NCBI GenBank assembly: GCA_013360215.1
Contig: JABWCP010000007.1
Coordinates: forward strand, 92,159 to 156,158
DNA length: 64,000 nt
Source of the DNA: a bacterium
GTDB taxonomy: Bacteria; CLD3; SB21
Reading direction: 5' to 3'
Of the stretch, positions 35,281 through 45,274 are shown piece by piece; position 1 is the first letter of the stretch, and each line of letters opens with the position of its first letter. The notes under the pieces were generated by a model. It was not told the origin of the DNA, made no database searches, and was given only the letters and a program-made list of their open reading frames with translations. A program made the position numbers and the translations under genes.

Positions 35281-38200
35281 TATTGTTTTCCGCTCGCTTG
35301 ATATCCGGAAAGCGCTAATAACTTATCCCGCAACTTGATGCGAGTGGATTCCAGATGATTTGATTCCTGTTGTTTCAGTTTGGTCTCATATTCACTACGC
35401 AGTGTATCGATGGCCGAATTATGTTTTTCGGACCATTCGGCATCCCAATGCGCACGTAATTTGACCGGGTGGGACGAAAGAAGGCCGGCCATTTCGCGAA
35501 GTTGTAACCACGCATCATAGACGACCGCACACGTTTCAGCCAAGATGCCCGATAGTAAATAGAACACGCCTTCGCGTTCATAATACGCGGTATGTTTAGC
35601 ACGCTCTTCAGCGGAAGCCAACCATGTACGAATATCCAAACTTCCGGAAGAGGGTTTGCTTACCGGTGAAAAATGCGATTTCCACATCGGCTGAAGCCAG
35701 GCCCAGTCGGCAAAGGTCACGTTCTTTTCGGTTACAAAATCCAATTGATAATCGGGATTGTGATCAAGGTGTAATAATTCAGCCGCTAATTTTTTCTTCG
35801 CGTCGGGGATGTAGCGCAACAAAGGAAATACACGGGATTCTACGGACATGGCGTACATGTCTTGCAGTTTGAATTTTTCTATCATCATCGGTGTATGCAC
35901 GCACATCATGGCCGGCGTTTGACTGCGCAGACAAGCTGTAATACTGCGGTACATGTCGGCCGGATAGCCGGGGGATACATGAGCCCACGCTGTTTGACGT
36001 TGCGCAAAAAGCATGGCGTTCAATCCCATACGATCGTACATATTTTGTTTGCCACCGGTGGCGGGCTCAGTGACGATCCATTTGATCGGCAAGCCGCTAT
36101 TCATAAGCGCGATGATGTCACCCGCCGGCATGGCATCCAATACGGTCGCATCCGTCACTAAAAGCAAAGGCGGTGTAAGATTCTTTTCTTCTTCCGTAAG
36201 ATCATTCCAAGTGATGGCCGCAATTTGTATATCGTGTTGGGACGGCAAATACGCATTTTGTAATTCGAGATCGGCACGCCGTAAAAGTTTGATATTATCA
36301 ATGATGTGGCGCATTTGCCCGAGGCCGATACCGCGGACGAAGTCCGGAGCGATGGCTTCTGAAAAAACCATGACCGGCACGAGGAACGGATTATCCGGAA
36401 ATTGCCGTGCCCATGCCAGAGTATCATTGCCGCTGATTACCGCCGAATACCGCGCACGTCCGATACCCGTAGGTCCTTTTGTCAAAAGCCAATACAGTTG
36501 TTTCAAGTCACGCAGAAGATACACGGCGCGTTCGATCCACACCGTATCGACGACGCCAAATCGTTGCGAGGAACCAAGTTTTCCGATCAGGGCATCAAGC
36601 GACATGCGTTCCGTGCCGTGTTCGGAAACGGCGGCCAGTAGATGTTCGGTACTTTGTGTCGGTAAAGCGTCGCGCAAAATATTTTGCAATTTATCCGTAA
36701 GATTTTGGATGCGCTTTTCTATCGCGGACGTGTGCGTAAGCATACGTGCCTGTGCCGTCGCTTCGACAGCGGCCGTGATCAGGTGCAACGCGATTTTTTC
36801 CGCCGGTTGGTCCGTGCGTCGGTTGCCGAGTTGCGTCATATAATAATGACGGCTCAGAAATAAGGCGGCCAGCGGATTGTAACTTTCGTTATCTAAATAT
36901 TGTTTGACCGTGGCTCCGGGCGTATCCGGCAGCGCTTCCCAAATCCGGTACGAAGCTTGTAACTGCGCTTCCGACGCCGGATTCACGGGCTGCATGCTAA
37001 GGGCTTGTTCTGAACACGATGCAGCACAAATGCCGCATCCATTGCAAGCATGCGGATCTACGGCCAATGAAAAAATCAAGCCGCTGCCTTTAGCATACTG
37101 TTCCGGTGTTTTGAAAAATGTTTTGGTAATCACAGCCGGAAGCGGGGCAAGATATTGAGCGACGTCGTTCGCTTGCGCGATCAAATTTTCTTTTTTGGAT
37201 GAATCCATTTTCATCTGCACGGCCAGTTTTTCGGCGGCCACAGGAAGCAGGTCGCATAACGATGGGTTGTTCTCTGATACCATCGGATGCAACAGTTTGG
37301 CGAGATTTTTGATTACCGGCGGAGTCATTTCTGTCAGCGATTTTCCGGCCCGTATCGTTTGTTCGACTGCCGACTGTACGAGCGTCTCTGTCGAAAGAGC
37401 TACCATCGGCAGAGCGGATTCAGGGCAATATACGGCACATTGGCCGCAACCGGTGCATGACTCCGATTTTAACACCGGATACATCGCCCGTTGTGCTGTG
37501 GCATTGTGAAACGCCGACGTCGCCGAGGGTATGACCGGTAAGGCATGAAACGGATCGGCCGTCATGGCTTTAGTTTGACCGGACTCTGTAAAAAATCCGA
37601 CACGATCATAAAATGAAGCCACACGTGAATACGGTGCGCCACGATCTTCGTAACGGCGTACGATACCGGGAATGTCAGGCGAAGTCGCAATCATTGTTTT
37701 GGCTGATTCGTCGAGTCCTATCGAACGCGCATTCAAATCCGGAAATTCGCGATGCAGGTTTTGAAAATGAATTTGTTGTTTCGGATACGAGGACTTGGTT
37801 CCGGTAAAATCAAGTTGTATAAAAAACTGACGGCGTCCGCCCGTGCGCATGTGTTCATAAATATTCGCGACTGTTTTTTCCGGCATGTCATAAACGTCCG
37901 TGCCAAATTGACCGGAAAACAAAACAGGTTTTTCACGTTCATTGATTGACGGATATTCCGGGTACGGCGGCGATTTTTTTTGCCCGGCATTTTCGCCGGC
38001 TTTTTGTAATGCCGATATCGTTTCGCGATATAACGGTCCCTCCTGAACAAATCCTCCGGACAGAGGTTCAAGTACGGCCACATTTTTTTTACCACTGATG
38101 GCCTCGCAAACTGCGGTACCGGGAAAAGGCTGCCACACGCGGATATTCGCTACACCGGCTTTTATTTTGGCTATTTTGAGTTGTTCTGCGCCGGACCGAA

Positions 38201-39062
38201 GTGCGGCAATGACAGCGCCTCCGGAGAGGATGAGCTGTTCGGCTTTTTCTGAACCTAAAGTTTCGACGCTTTTATATGGACGACCAAACTGTGTTTGAAA
38301 TTGGTCCCACGCGGCATCGATGATCGGTGCGGCCGCTTCGGAGAAATACACGCCGCCGGCCGCCGCTTCAAACGCATGCATCAGACCGGATTTATCGGCG
38401 CCCAACATAACCGGATAGTCGCTATGAAACCAGTTGGTGATACGCCGCCGCATTTTTCCGAAAATTATTTTTTGTCCGGATGTCGGTGTTTCGATCATAT
38501 CATCGGGATCGCCAAGATAAGTGCGTAAGGCTTCTTCATTTGGAAAAGTAACATGGCCCGCCGATGAGTTTGTCATATCGGCTAAAACCATTACCGGAAT
38601 CATCGTCAGTTCGGCTATACGATGCGCCGCTATGATCATATCGGCCAATTCCTGATGGTTTGCCGCTATCAATTGTATCCATCCGGCTTCACGGGCCAAA
38701 CGACGTACTCGTGTATCGCAAAACGATCCTTCTCCGTTTTCATTTTGTTCACGTTCAAATGCCACGAGTACTACGGGCAAATGACGACGAACGCAGGCGT
38801 GCATCATTTCTGTATCTTGAAGGAGCGCCTGAAGTGTAACTGTTGCAGAGGCGCGAATACCCGAAGAAGCCAATCCCATCGCCTGCCCAAGATTGCGGGC
38901 CGATACGTGCAGTAGCGGTCTTCCGAAAATATTTTGCCCGCTTTCGTCGTGACCGGAAGCCGTCTCCGTCAAAGCCGATGCGATGATATCAAAACACGCC
39001 GCCGCCGTCGTGGTGTTGGTCAAACCGGCGTAAAGAGTATAATTGTTCTTATTGTGCATCAT
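35280..39062 (-). CDS. Large PFOR-like iron-sulfur protein inside the rnf operon
   Basis: 1260 aa. The layout follows pyruvate:ferredoxin oxidoreductase (NifJ): a divergent domain I, a transketolase-C-like region near 260-350 (LILSGGAVIAALRSGAEQL), two ferredoxin motifs at Cys536/539/542/546 and Cys673/676/679/683, and a C-terminal region resembling the TPP domain. However, domain I lacks YPITPS, and the C-terminal region reads LLLVTDATVLDAMPAGDIIA where an active enzyme has GDGWAYDIG. It ends in a coiled coil (about 1205-1255). The start overlaps rnfB by 4 nt and the stop overlaps rnfC. It probably binds clusters and carries electrons to or from Rnf rather than decarboxylating pyruvate; this is inference. 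Confidence 0.85.
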   Translation of the reverse strand: MMHNKNNYTLYAGLTNTTTAAACFDIIASALTETASGHDESGQNIFGRPLLHVSARNLGQAMGLASSGIRASATVTLQALLQDTEMMHACVRRHLPVVLVAFEREQNENGEGSFCDTRVRRLAREAGWIQLIAANHQELADMIIAAHRIAELTMIPVMVLADMTNSSAGHVTFPNEEALRTYLGDPDDMIETPTSGQKIIFGKMRRRITNWFHSDYPVMLGADKSGLMHAFEAAAGGVYFSEAAAPIIDAAWDQFQTQFGRPYKSVETLGSEKAEQLILSGGAVIAALRSGAEQLKIAKIKAGVANIRVWQPFPGTAVCEAISGKKNVAVLEPLSGGFVQEGPLYRETISALQKAGENAGQKKSPPYPEYPSINEREKPVLFSGQFGTDVYDMPEKTVANIYEHMRTGGRRQFFIQLDFTGTKSSYPKQQIHFQNLHREFPDLNARSIGLDESAKTMIATSPDIPGIVRRYEDRGAPYSRVASFYDRVGFFTESGQTKAMTADPFHALPVIPSATSAFHNATAQRAMYPVLKSESCTGCGQCAVYCPESALPMVALSTETLVQSAVEQTIRAGKSLTEMTPPVIKNLAKLLHPMVSENNPSLCDLLPVAAEKLAVQMKMDSSKKENLIAQANDVAQYLAPLPAVITKTFFKTPEQYAKGSGLIFSLAVDPHACNGCGICAASCSEQALSMQPVNPASEAQLQASYRIWEALPDTPGATVKQYLDNESYNPLAALFLSRHYYMTQLGNRRTDQPAEKIALHLITAAVEATAQARMLTHTSAIEKRIQNLTDKLQNILRDALPTQSTEHLLAAVSEHGTERMSLDALIGKLGSSQRFGVVDTVWIERAVYLLRDLKQLYWLLTKGPTGIGRARYSAVISGNDTLAWARQFPDNPFLVPVMVFSEAIAPDFVRGIGLGQMRHIIDNIKLLRRADLELQNAYLPSQHDIQIAAITWNDLTEEEKNLTPPLLLVTDATVLDAMPAGDIIALMNSGLPIKWIVTEPATGGKQNMYDRMGLNAMLFAQRQTAWAHVSPGYPADMYRSITACLRSQTPAMMCVHTPMMIEKFKLQDMYAMSVESRVFPLLRYIPDAKKKLAAELLHLDHNPDYQLDFVTEKNVTFADWAWLQPMWKSHFSPVSKPSSGSLDIRTWLASAEERAKHTAYYEREGVFYLLSGILAETCAVVYDAWLQLREMAGLLSSHPVKLRAHWDAEWSEKHNSAIDTLRSEYETKLKQQESNHLESTRIKLRDKLLALSGYQASGKQ

Positions 39063-39931
39063 AGTTCCTCAGGTAAAACTTCCACACGCCCTATCGGTAG
39101 CGGCGTTGCAGGCGCTTTTTCAAATTGACGGCCTTCCACCCACACGATGGCTCGTGTCGGGCAACGGCGCGTCGCGTCGGGGCGCGCTAATACATTTTGA
39201 CTATAATCAATCACGGGCAAATTATTCTTCATCTGGATCAAACCCGGCGCTGCATCGGCCACACACCGGGAGCACGCATTGCAAGCTACCGAACACCGTT
39301 CCAATGCGGCATCGCCCTCAAGCAGTGAACGGCACTGTACGATCAGTTTCTGACTGACGGGCATGATGGTAAAAAGTTTTTTGGGGCATACATCCACACA
39401 ATCGTTGCACGCCGTGCACTGGATGGGATCGACGACCGGTAGACCGTCGCTATTCATCGTGATCGCGTCAAAATCGCAGACCGATTCGCAATCTCCGAGA
39501 CCTAAACATCCCCATACACAATCTTTCGTTCCGCCGGTAACCATCGCTACACTGCGGCAGGTGCGTTTTCCATAATAGTCGGCCTGGTTGTGGCTTTCTT
39601 GTTTTCCACCGGCACATAAAAGACGTGCTACGCGTTTTTCTTCAAAGCCGGCGGCCACACCGAGGAATTCCGCGATTGATGCTACCGCCGAAGGTGAACT
39701 GACGGTACACTTGCCCGGTTTATTGATGCCGCCGACGACACTTTCTGCAAATGCACGGCAACCCGGGCGACCGCATGCGCCGCAGTTGGAACCCGGTAAC
39801 ATAGATTCGACCTGATCAATGCGCGGATCTTCTTCGACACGCAGCTTTTTATACGCGAACGCCAGTACCGATGCGAAAAGCAGCCCGAGCCCGACCATGA
39901 TCGTTACAGCTATGATGATTTCGGAAAACAC
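39059..39931 (-). CDS. rnfB: Rnf complex ferredoxin-like subunit RnfB
   Basis: 290 aa from a GTG start. One N-terminal membrane helix (about 5-27) precedes the Fe-S domain with Cys50, 53, 58 and 75 (GSNCGACGRPGCRAF...GKC). Ferredoxin-type motifs follow: CVWGCLGLGDCESVC, CTACNDCVDVCP and CSVACNACSRCV. RnfB is the entry point for electrons from ferredoxin. It is longer than the E. coli form because of the extra C-terminal cluster motif and a tail. It lies 29 nt after the smaller PFOR-like gene and overlaps the larger one by 4 nt. Confidence 0.95.
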   Translation of the reverse strand: MFSEIIIAVTIMVGLGLLFASVLAFAYKKLRVEEDPRIDQVESMLPGSNCGACGRPGCRAFAESVVGGINKPGKCTVSSPSAVASIAEFLGVAAGFEEKRVARLLCAGGKQESHNQADYYGKRTCRSVAMVTGGTKDCVWGCLGLGDCESVCDFDAITMNSDGLPVVDPIQCTACNDCVDVCPKKLFTIMPVSQKLIVQCRSLLEGDAALERCSVACNACSRCVADAAPGLIQMKNNLPVIDYSQNVLARPDATRRCPTRAIVWVEGRQFEKAPATPLPIGRVEVLPEEL

Positions 39932-39960
39932 GATAAATTCTTCTTACGTAACAAAAGTTG

Positions 39961-42471
39961 TTAGTTAAAAACGGCAGCCCGCTGGATCAACGCATCCAAT
40001 CCGTCTTCCGAAAGATTGAGCGGTAATCCGGGGTGAATACATTTAGCCGGACATTTCTCAGCCGCTTGCACGATATGCAAATAACTTCCGGCACGGGCGT
40101 CGCCGATATACGCTTGTTTAGCGCTGTTATACTTAAAAATATTCGGATTCAGGTTGATGCATTCATTACAACTTGTACAACGTATCGTTTCAAGCCAAGC
40201 TTCGTTGGATATGACCGGTTCTTCCTCCACCGGTGCAGAAACCGTCGGTGTATCGGACACCGTAGCCGATGTTTCAGCTTTGGACACACTTAAAGAGGGT
40301 ACGGATGAAGGCGTGTTGTGCACAGGCAAAGTATCCAGATCCAACAGCACCGCTGATAATTTTTCCATCGCACTGCGCGCGGTTTCTTCACGCACTTTTT
40401 CAATTTCACTTTGATGAAGCGCATGCAGCGCGTCCAGTGCCCGTTCTTTTTCAGCCGTCATTTCAGTTCGGGTTTTTGCAATCGCCCGCGCAACGTGATA
40501 ACTGTTGATGCCGCCGAATTCCTGAATAAAATGCCATGCATCCAGACGATCCTGCGCCATCAATACGAGCGCATGATCAACCGCCGTTTTGTGTAAAATC
40601 CCGTCTTTATCGGCGGTCCACACATAAGGGATTTTGGTATATGCTTCCGATGGAGGCAGCGCGAGATAATCCGCGAGTAAAACAAGATCCGGTGTCCAGT
40701 GCGAAGGCGGCACATCCATGAAGTGATGCGTCATCGTGTCATCCAACACAAGATGATCGGCAAACGTGAAAGGCAATCGCAGCAAGGTTTCGGTTTTATC
40801 ATATTGCGTGGCGGTCAATTCATACACCGGCCAGTCGCTGTCAGCTTGGGGATTGGCTTCCACACTAAATCGGCTGCCCCATTGAACGCCGCGTTGCGGA
40901 TCGTAGGAATATTCGGGGAAAGCGCGGCTTTCTAATGCGGAACCCGATGCCAGCAGTGCGTGTTCCGATACCGGTGCCAACATATAAAACAACGATGGTG
41001 CCGATTGAGACAATCCGGTGCGGATACCGTGAAACACTTGCTCGGGATGAACCATCGCGGCCTGATACACATACGCCTGGCGATGTGCGACCGCCATCGC
41101 GGCCAGATCATGAGCAAATGAGATAACACCTGTCGGCGCCGCTTGGTCACTGTGGTATCGTGATTGCATGACAAAAAATTTGATCGGACGCCGCGAAGCT
41201 AAGGCTGTCGAAAAATCATGAAGATGGTCACGCAGGATTTCTTCATCCGAAGCTAAAACGACGACCGGCGCACACAAAGCCACCTCCTCATCGCTCAATG
41301 CACGCCAGTCAAATTTTTCAAAATACACATCGTGTACGTCGGCCTCATAACGATCTTGCGATTCAAGTTGCGCGATGCGTTTGGCACGAACCCACGAGGT
41401 CATCGTTTGCATGTACGCATCAAACTGCGCTTCGGCCAATCGCAGCGCCTCTGCACTGGGTGCTATGGATATCCGTGCGGAGGTCATGGTGTCGGTCCAT
41501 GTCATACCGTAACGCGCTTCGATGTCCGGCGTGACGATAAGTAATGCCGATTCTTTGAAAACAGTATCAGGCTGGCTGAGTATCGCCAAAGCTTCAGTTA
41601 TCCGCTTGCGGCGTGCCGGTGCCATCGGCAAGGTCGGTGATGCCGGCAAAACGCGTGATACCGCGGTAAAATCAACAAACGCACTGCCGTAACCATGATT
41701 GCGGGATGCGGCCGATGAATTTTTTGCTTCAGGATTTCTGTGGTCTTCGATGAGAATCATTTCTTGCAACCGCTGACGCAAAACAGCGGCGTCTTTGAGA
41801 AGCCGGGTACGTGCATCCGCGACACGATGACGGAGCGCCGATGAAAGCAATGTAAGCGCCATAGCTTTCGAAAAATCATACAAGTGCCCGTCCTTGGGCA
41901 AATGATCTTTCAGATGCTTTGCGTCCGATAAAAAAGATTTTTCTGTTTCGCCTTTGAGATGCAATTGTTCGGTAAGTCGCGTGACCGCTGTTTCCCAGAT
42001 CGCAGTACATGCTGCGGTGCCGCCGTTTTCACTCAGATATTGGCGAATCATTTGTTCTAACCGCAGCCGGTTGTCTTTGAGTATTTTGGCATCGTCCGCA
42101 CCCGGTGCAAAGGATACTATCGCGTCCTCCAAAAGTTGATTTAGCGTGCGAACGGATTTCGCGTCATCCGATGAAACGGCAATCCAAACGGGATAATCAA
42201 ACCGAATGCGATCGGTATCGCGGAATGGTAAGAGCAATGCCGGCAACCGGTTTTTGGCGATCGCGCCGGAGGCGTCACCGCGATAAAACGCACGGAGATT
42301 TTTCCAGAACAGTGACGTCTGCGAAGGGTCTGCCGCTTTGGATTCCGGGATAAATGGTTTCGCCGCTTTTTCGGATTTTTGTTCCGCACGGGTATGGTCT
42401 TGCGTACCGTGCGTCGACGTGTTTCGCAACACGTGATCGAGATGGGCAAACATAGGATCAGGGCTCGTCAT
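39961..42471 (-). CDS. Second PFOR-like protein with C-terminal ferredoxin, rnf operon
   Basis: 836 aa from the ATG at 42471, which has GAGGA 6 nt upstream. It is a shorter relative of the C-terminal half of the 1260-aa protein. Matching parts are PVVVLASDEEILRD with LLLVTDATVLDAM, the AFPEYSYDP segment with VFPLLRYIP, FTFADHLVLDD with VTFADWAWLQP, and a following coiled coil (about 680-730). A Pro/Ser/Thr-rich linker leads to a ferredoxin with CTSCNECINLN and the distal CPAKC, enough for one [4Fe-4S] cluster. It has no TPP motif and no domain I. It lies between korB and rnfB, so it may shuttle electrons between Kor and Rnf. I know no name for this family. Confidence 0.82.
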   Translation of the reverse strand: MTSPDPMFAHLDHVLRNTSTHGTQDHTRAEQKSEKAAKPFIPESKAADPSQTSLFWKNLRAFYRGDASGAIAKNRLPALLLPFRDTDRIRFDYPVWIAVSSDDAKSVRTLNQLLEDAIVSFAPGADDAKILKDNRLRLEQMIRQYLSENGGTAACTAIWETAVTRLTEQLHLKGETEKSFLSDAKHLKDHLPKDGHLYDFSKAMALTLLSSALRHRVADARTRLLKDAAVLRQRLQEMILIEDHRNPEAKNSSAASRNHGYGSAFVDFTAVSRVLPASPTLPMAPARRKRITEALAILSQPDTVFKESALLIVTPDIEARYGMTWTDTMTSARISIAPSAEALRLAEAQFDAYMQTMTSWVRAKRIAQLESQDRYEADVHDVYFEKFDWRALSDEEVALCAPVVVLASDEEILRDHLHDFSTALASRRPIKFFVMQSRYHSDQAAPTGVISFAHDLAAMAVAHRQAYVYQAAMVHPEQVFHGIRTGLSQSAPSLFYMLAPVSEHALLASGSALESRAFPEYSYDPQRGVQWGSRFSVEANPQADSDWPVYELTATQYDKTETLLRLPFTFADHLVLDDTMTHHFMDVPPSHWTPDLVLLADYLALPPSEAYTKIPYVWTADKDGILHKTAVDHALVLMAQDRLDAWHFIQEFGGINSYHVARAIAKTRTEMTAEKERALDALHALHQSEIEKVREETARSAMEKLSAVLLDLDTLPVHNTPSSVPSLSVSKAETSATVSDTPTVSAPVEEEPVISNEAWLETIRCTSCNECINLNPNIFKYNSAKQAYIGDARAGSYLHIVQAAEKCPAKCIHPGLPLNLSEDGLDALIQRAAVFN

Positions 42472-42502
42472 GGGAGCTTCCTCATTTTTCATAAAATTTC
42501 AA

Positions 42503-42521
42503 ACCGCAAATTTGTCTAATT
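42503..42521. repeat. Direct repeat flanking the island, right copy in transcription order
   Basis: The 19-mer ACCGCAAATTTGTCTAATT (plus strand) is identical to 46145-46163, which lies inside the 3' end of korB. Read on the minus strand this copy would encode LDKFAV followed by TGA, as in korB (ELDKFAV, stop), although it is no longer attached to a korB gene. Confidence 0.95.
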
Positions 42522-42560
42522 TTCTGCTAATGATTTTTTCTTGTTGTTTAACACTTGAAT

Positions 42561-45257
42561 TTATTTTATGAGGGTCATTTTTTTTGACTGAACGAAATTA
42601 CCAGCTTGTATTCTATAAATATAAATTCCGCTAGCAACCTGCATACCTACATCATCTTTACCATCCCAAAAGGAATCATAATATCCTGCTTCAAGAAAGT
42701 GACCAAACACCGTACGCACCTCTTGCCCTTGCATATTATAAATTTTAAGAGTCACGTTAGACGCCCCGGGTATTCCAAATGAAATAGTTGTCGAAGGGTT
42801 GAAAGGATTAGGATAATTTTGGTCTAATTCAAACTTTGAAGGAGTGAAGTTTACTTTTGTTTTTGATTTTGCTAAGCAAGGTAACGCGTTGGAGTTATTT
42901 GCAATAGCCAAAGGTTCATCGCATCCACCGCCGCCGCCTGAACATACAGAAACTGGTGTGCTTGTTGAAATGGTTTGTGAGCCGCTGGACATGGTTAATG
43001 TCAAAGTAAAATCATAACTAACCTGTAAAGAAATAGATGCACTTGTACCAAGAATAGCACCATTGCGAGTCCATTGATACGAATTCGTTCCAGTACCGCC
43101 GGAAACAACAGCCGAGAAACTCCCTATCTGACCTTTGTTTACACAGGAAGGGCCTTCGATATAAGTAGACAAAGGAAGGTAATACTCACCTGAGTATTCA
43201 ACTTGTGGTCTTGAATTCCCCGCTGTATTAAACGCAACTACTACATAACTTTGCTTACCAACTAGATAAGTACTGTCAGTCCAAGACGTCACATTTGTAC
43301 CAACCGACCCGATTAAGCTGTAGCCATTTAGAGTACCATCCCATACTGAATTTGTGGCTTTTCTATAAATACGAAACCCTTGTTCTTGATTCTCTATTAT
43401 ATCAAACCAATATATACCATAAGTATATTCGCTCGGGCAAGTATTATCATTCCAACTCAAAGTACGCGAATTAGGAGAGCCTGATACTGATAGTGAAGTT
43501 GGGGTTGACGGGAGTGCAGAACCGGATTTCAGGATCAATGAATTATATAATGCATTTATGGATGGGTGATACTTTGATTCCGTTGAATTAATTAGTGCAT
43601 TCCTATATGCCTCAATGTGAGTGTCCCCAATTAATTGGCCTAAGACATTGTAACGACTGATAAATTTACTAATTAAAAACGCAGCAGACAATGATATATC
43701 ATCATTATCCCCTGTGTAATTGGGTGCTCTTAGTCCATTACCATCCCAAAGACTATAAAAAAAGCAAGCAACAGCGCCCTCGACTTTTTTATTGTTTCTA
43801 TCTGGAAATAGTATTCCTTGAGAATAATCCATAAATTGATAAGTCGGTGACGGTCCTGCTTCTACATCGTAACTGCCCCGTTCAGGAAGTGATGGCTGTT
43901 CGACTGAATACCAGTACATGTGGGTGGCAGCAGCATAAAACTCAGCCCAGCCTTCATTCCAGGCTAATGTATTGTTTGTCTCTTTTGAGAACCAGTGTGA
44001 ACTGGAATAATTGGCATCAGCTATAAAGCCGACACGGTCATATTCTATAAAATGCCCATATTCATGATAAGCGGTTTCCGTCCTTGGCGATACATCAAAA
44101 ACAATGCGCGGTGCATTGATGTTTTGACCGCCGCAATTTCCTGGTTGACAGAAAAACGCGCCATCAACATTCCTAAAGTAATAACGAACCTGATGTGGCG
44201 TATAATTTAACTGAGCTATGCTAAATTGGCGAGCTCTGTATAAATGACGAAGAGCGCTACCTTGTTTATCATTAGTTTCGAGATCACGAGCAGCAATGAC
44301 CGACGTAGTCGCACCGGAGATGTCAATCTTGACAGAATTTGAAATAAGTGGTACCATTTTAGCGCCGTTTCCAAGATCGGCATCATAACCTGCTGCGTTC
44401 GCGTTGTTTGCGTAAACACGTATTCTTTGAGAATAGTAGTTGGCCGGCTGTGAACTTGCAAACGTAAAGCTGAAATAGTAGTAGCCATTGTTATCACTGA
44501 TATCGTAGTCAACGTGCAGCGTGTTTCCTCCATAATATGGCGTATAACCGGTTGTTAGATTATCATCATAGTCCCAATCCAGATAGACTCCGACCGCTGG
44601 AATTCCTTTCATGCCATAAGGGTAATAAGGATGGTTGTATTTTATTTGCCCGGAAATCTGAACGGTGATATAATATGTTGATTCGGTCATCTCTTGGTTT
44701 TGAATTTTTTGACCAATACCTCCGTTTTTAAATGTGGTATCCATTGGAATATACGAAGCAGTAGCTTTCTGTTCATTCTCAGACCTATTAACTTCTATAG
44801 GCCATTGGGTATACTTGATACTTGGCTTAGTATCATAATTTGTAACTTCGCCATTTAAGATTTCAATGTAGATTTCAAAACTCTGATATTCAGAGAGTCT
44901 ATTTTTTTCAGATTCATCATTAGCCGGTTTGAAATGTAATTTGATTTGAAGGGTGAAATAGCCGTCCTCTGCAAAACTGAATTCCCATTTCTTAATAAAT
45001 TGTTCAAATTTGTTTTTTCGACCTTCACTTGATTTCATGATGCCGCTTTTCAAAATAAAAGATTCAGGTATACTAAAATCGACGCCTACGTCACCGCTTG
45101 CTTCCATATTGAGCGACAGGTCAATCGAAGCTTGTTTTTTGTTATGAGAAAGTTTCAAATCGTTAAGTTTAAATGGGCTTTTAGTGTCTTCAGATGCGTA
45201 GGTTAGTTTGAATCCAAATAATGCAATAAGAAAAATTAATTTCATAATTCGGGACAT
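42561..45257 (-). CDS. Secreted zinc metalloprotease with T9SS sorting domain
   Basis: 898 aa. AAGGAG lies 7 nt upstream of the ATG. After the signal peptide (MKLIFLIALFGFKLTYA) comes a beta-rich propeptide-like region. The gluzincin site HEYGH is at 398-402 and is followed by NEGWAEF at 434-440, which supplies the third zinc ligand. A fibronectin-III-like domain (about 590-690), a PKD/Ig-like stretch (PSCVNKGQIGSFSAVVSGG) and the C-terminal sorting domain (DQNYPNPFNPSTT...KKMTLIK) follow. It should be delivered to the cell surface or medium by type IX secretion. It is the main gene of the AT-rich island inserted between korB and the rnf genes. Confidence 0.85.
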   Translation of the reverse strand: MSRIMKLIFLIALFGFKLTYASEDTKSPFKLNDLKLSHNKKQASIDLSLNMEASGDVGVDFSIPESFILKSGIMKSSEGRKNKFEQFIKKWEFSFAEDGYFTLQIKLHFKPANDESEKNRLSEYQSFEIYIEILNGEVTNYDTKPSIKYTQWPIEVNRSENEQKATASYIPMDTTFKNGGIGQKIQNQEMTESTYYITVQISGQIKYNHPYYPYGMKGIPAVGVYLDWDYDDNLTTGYTPYYGGNTLHVDYDISDNNGYYYFSFTFASSQPANYYSQRIRVYANNANAAGYDADLGNGAKMVPLISNSVKIDISGATTSVIAARDLETNDKQGSALRHLYRARQFSIAQLNYTPHQVRYYFRNVDGAFFCQPGNCGGQNINAPRIVFDVSPRTETAYHEYGHFIEYDRVGFIADANYSSSHWFSKETNNTLAWNEGWAEFYAAATHMYWYSVEQPSLPERGSYDVEAGPSPTYQFMDYSQGILFPDRNNKKVEGAVACFFYSLWDGNGLRAPNYTGDNDDISLSAAFLISKFISRYNVLGQLIGDTHIEAYRNALINSTESKYHPSINALYNSLILKSGSALPSTPTSLSVSGSPNSRTLSWNDNTCPSEYTYGIYWFDIIENQEQGFRIYRKATNSVWDGTLNGYSLIGSVGTNVTSWTDSTYLVGKQSYVVVAFNTAGNSRPQVEYSGEYYLPLSTYIEGPSCVNKGQIGSFSAVVSGGTGTNSYQWTRNGAILGTSASISLQVSYDFTLTLTMSSGSQTISTSTPVSVCSGGGGGCDEPLAIANNSNALPCLAKSKTKVNFTPSKFELDQNYPNPFNPSTTISFGIPGASNVTLKIYNMQGQEVRTVFGHFLEAGYYDSFWDGKDDVGMQVASGIYIYRIQAGNFVQSKKMTLIK

Positions 45258-45274
45258 AATGAATCTCCTTAATC

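Noticed and set aside
36013-36843. 276-codon plus-strand frame opposite the large PFOR-like gene
   Set aside because: Shadow of the real minus-strand gene; composition is low-complexity Ser/Arg and it has no domain.
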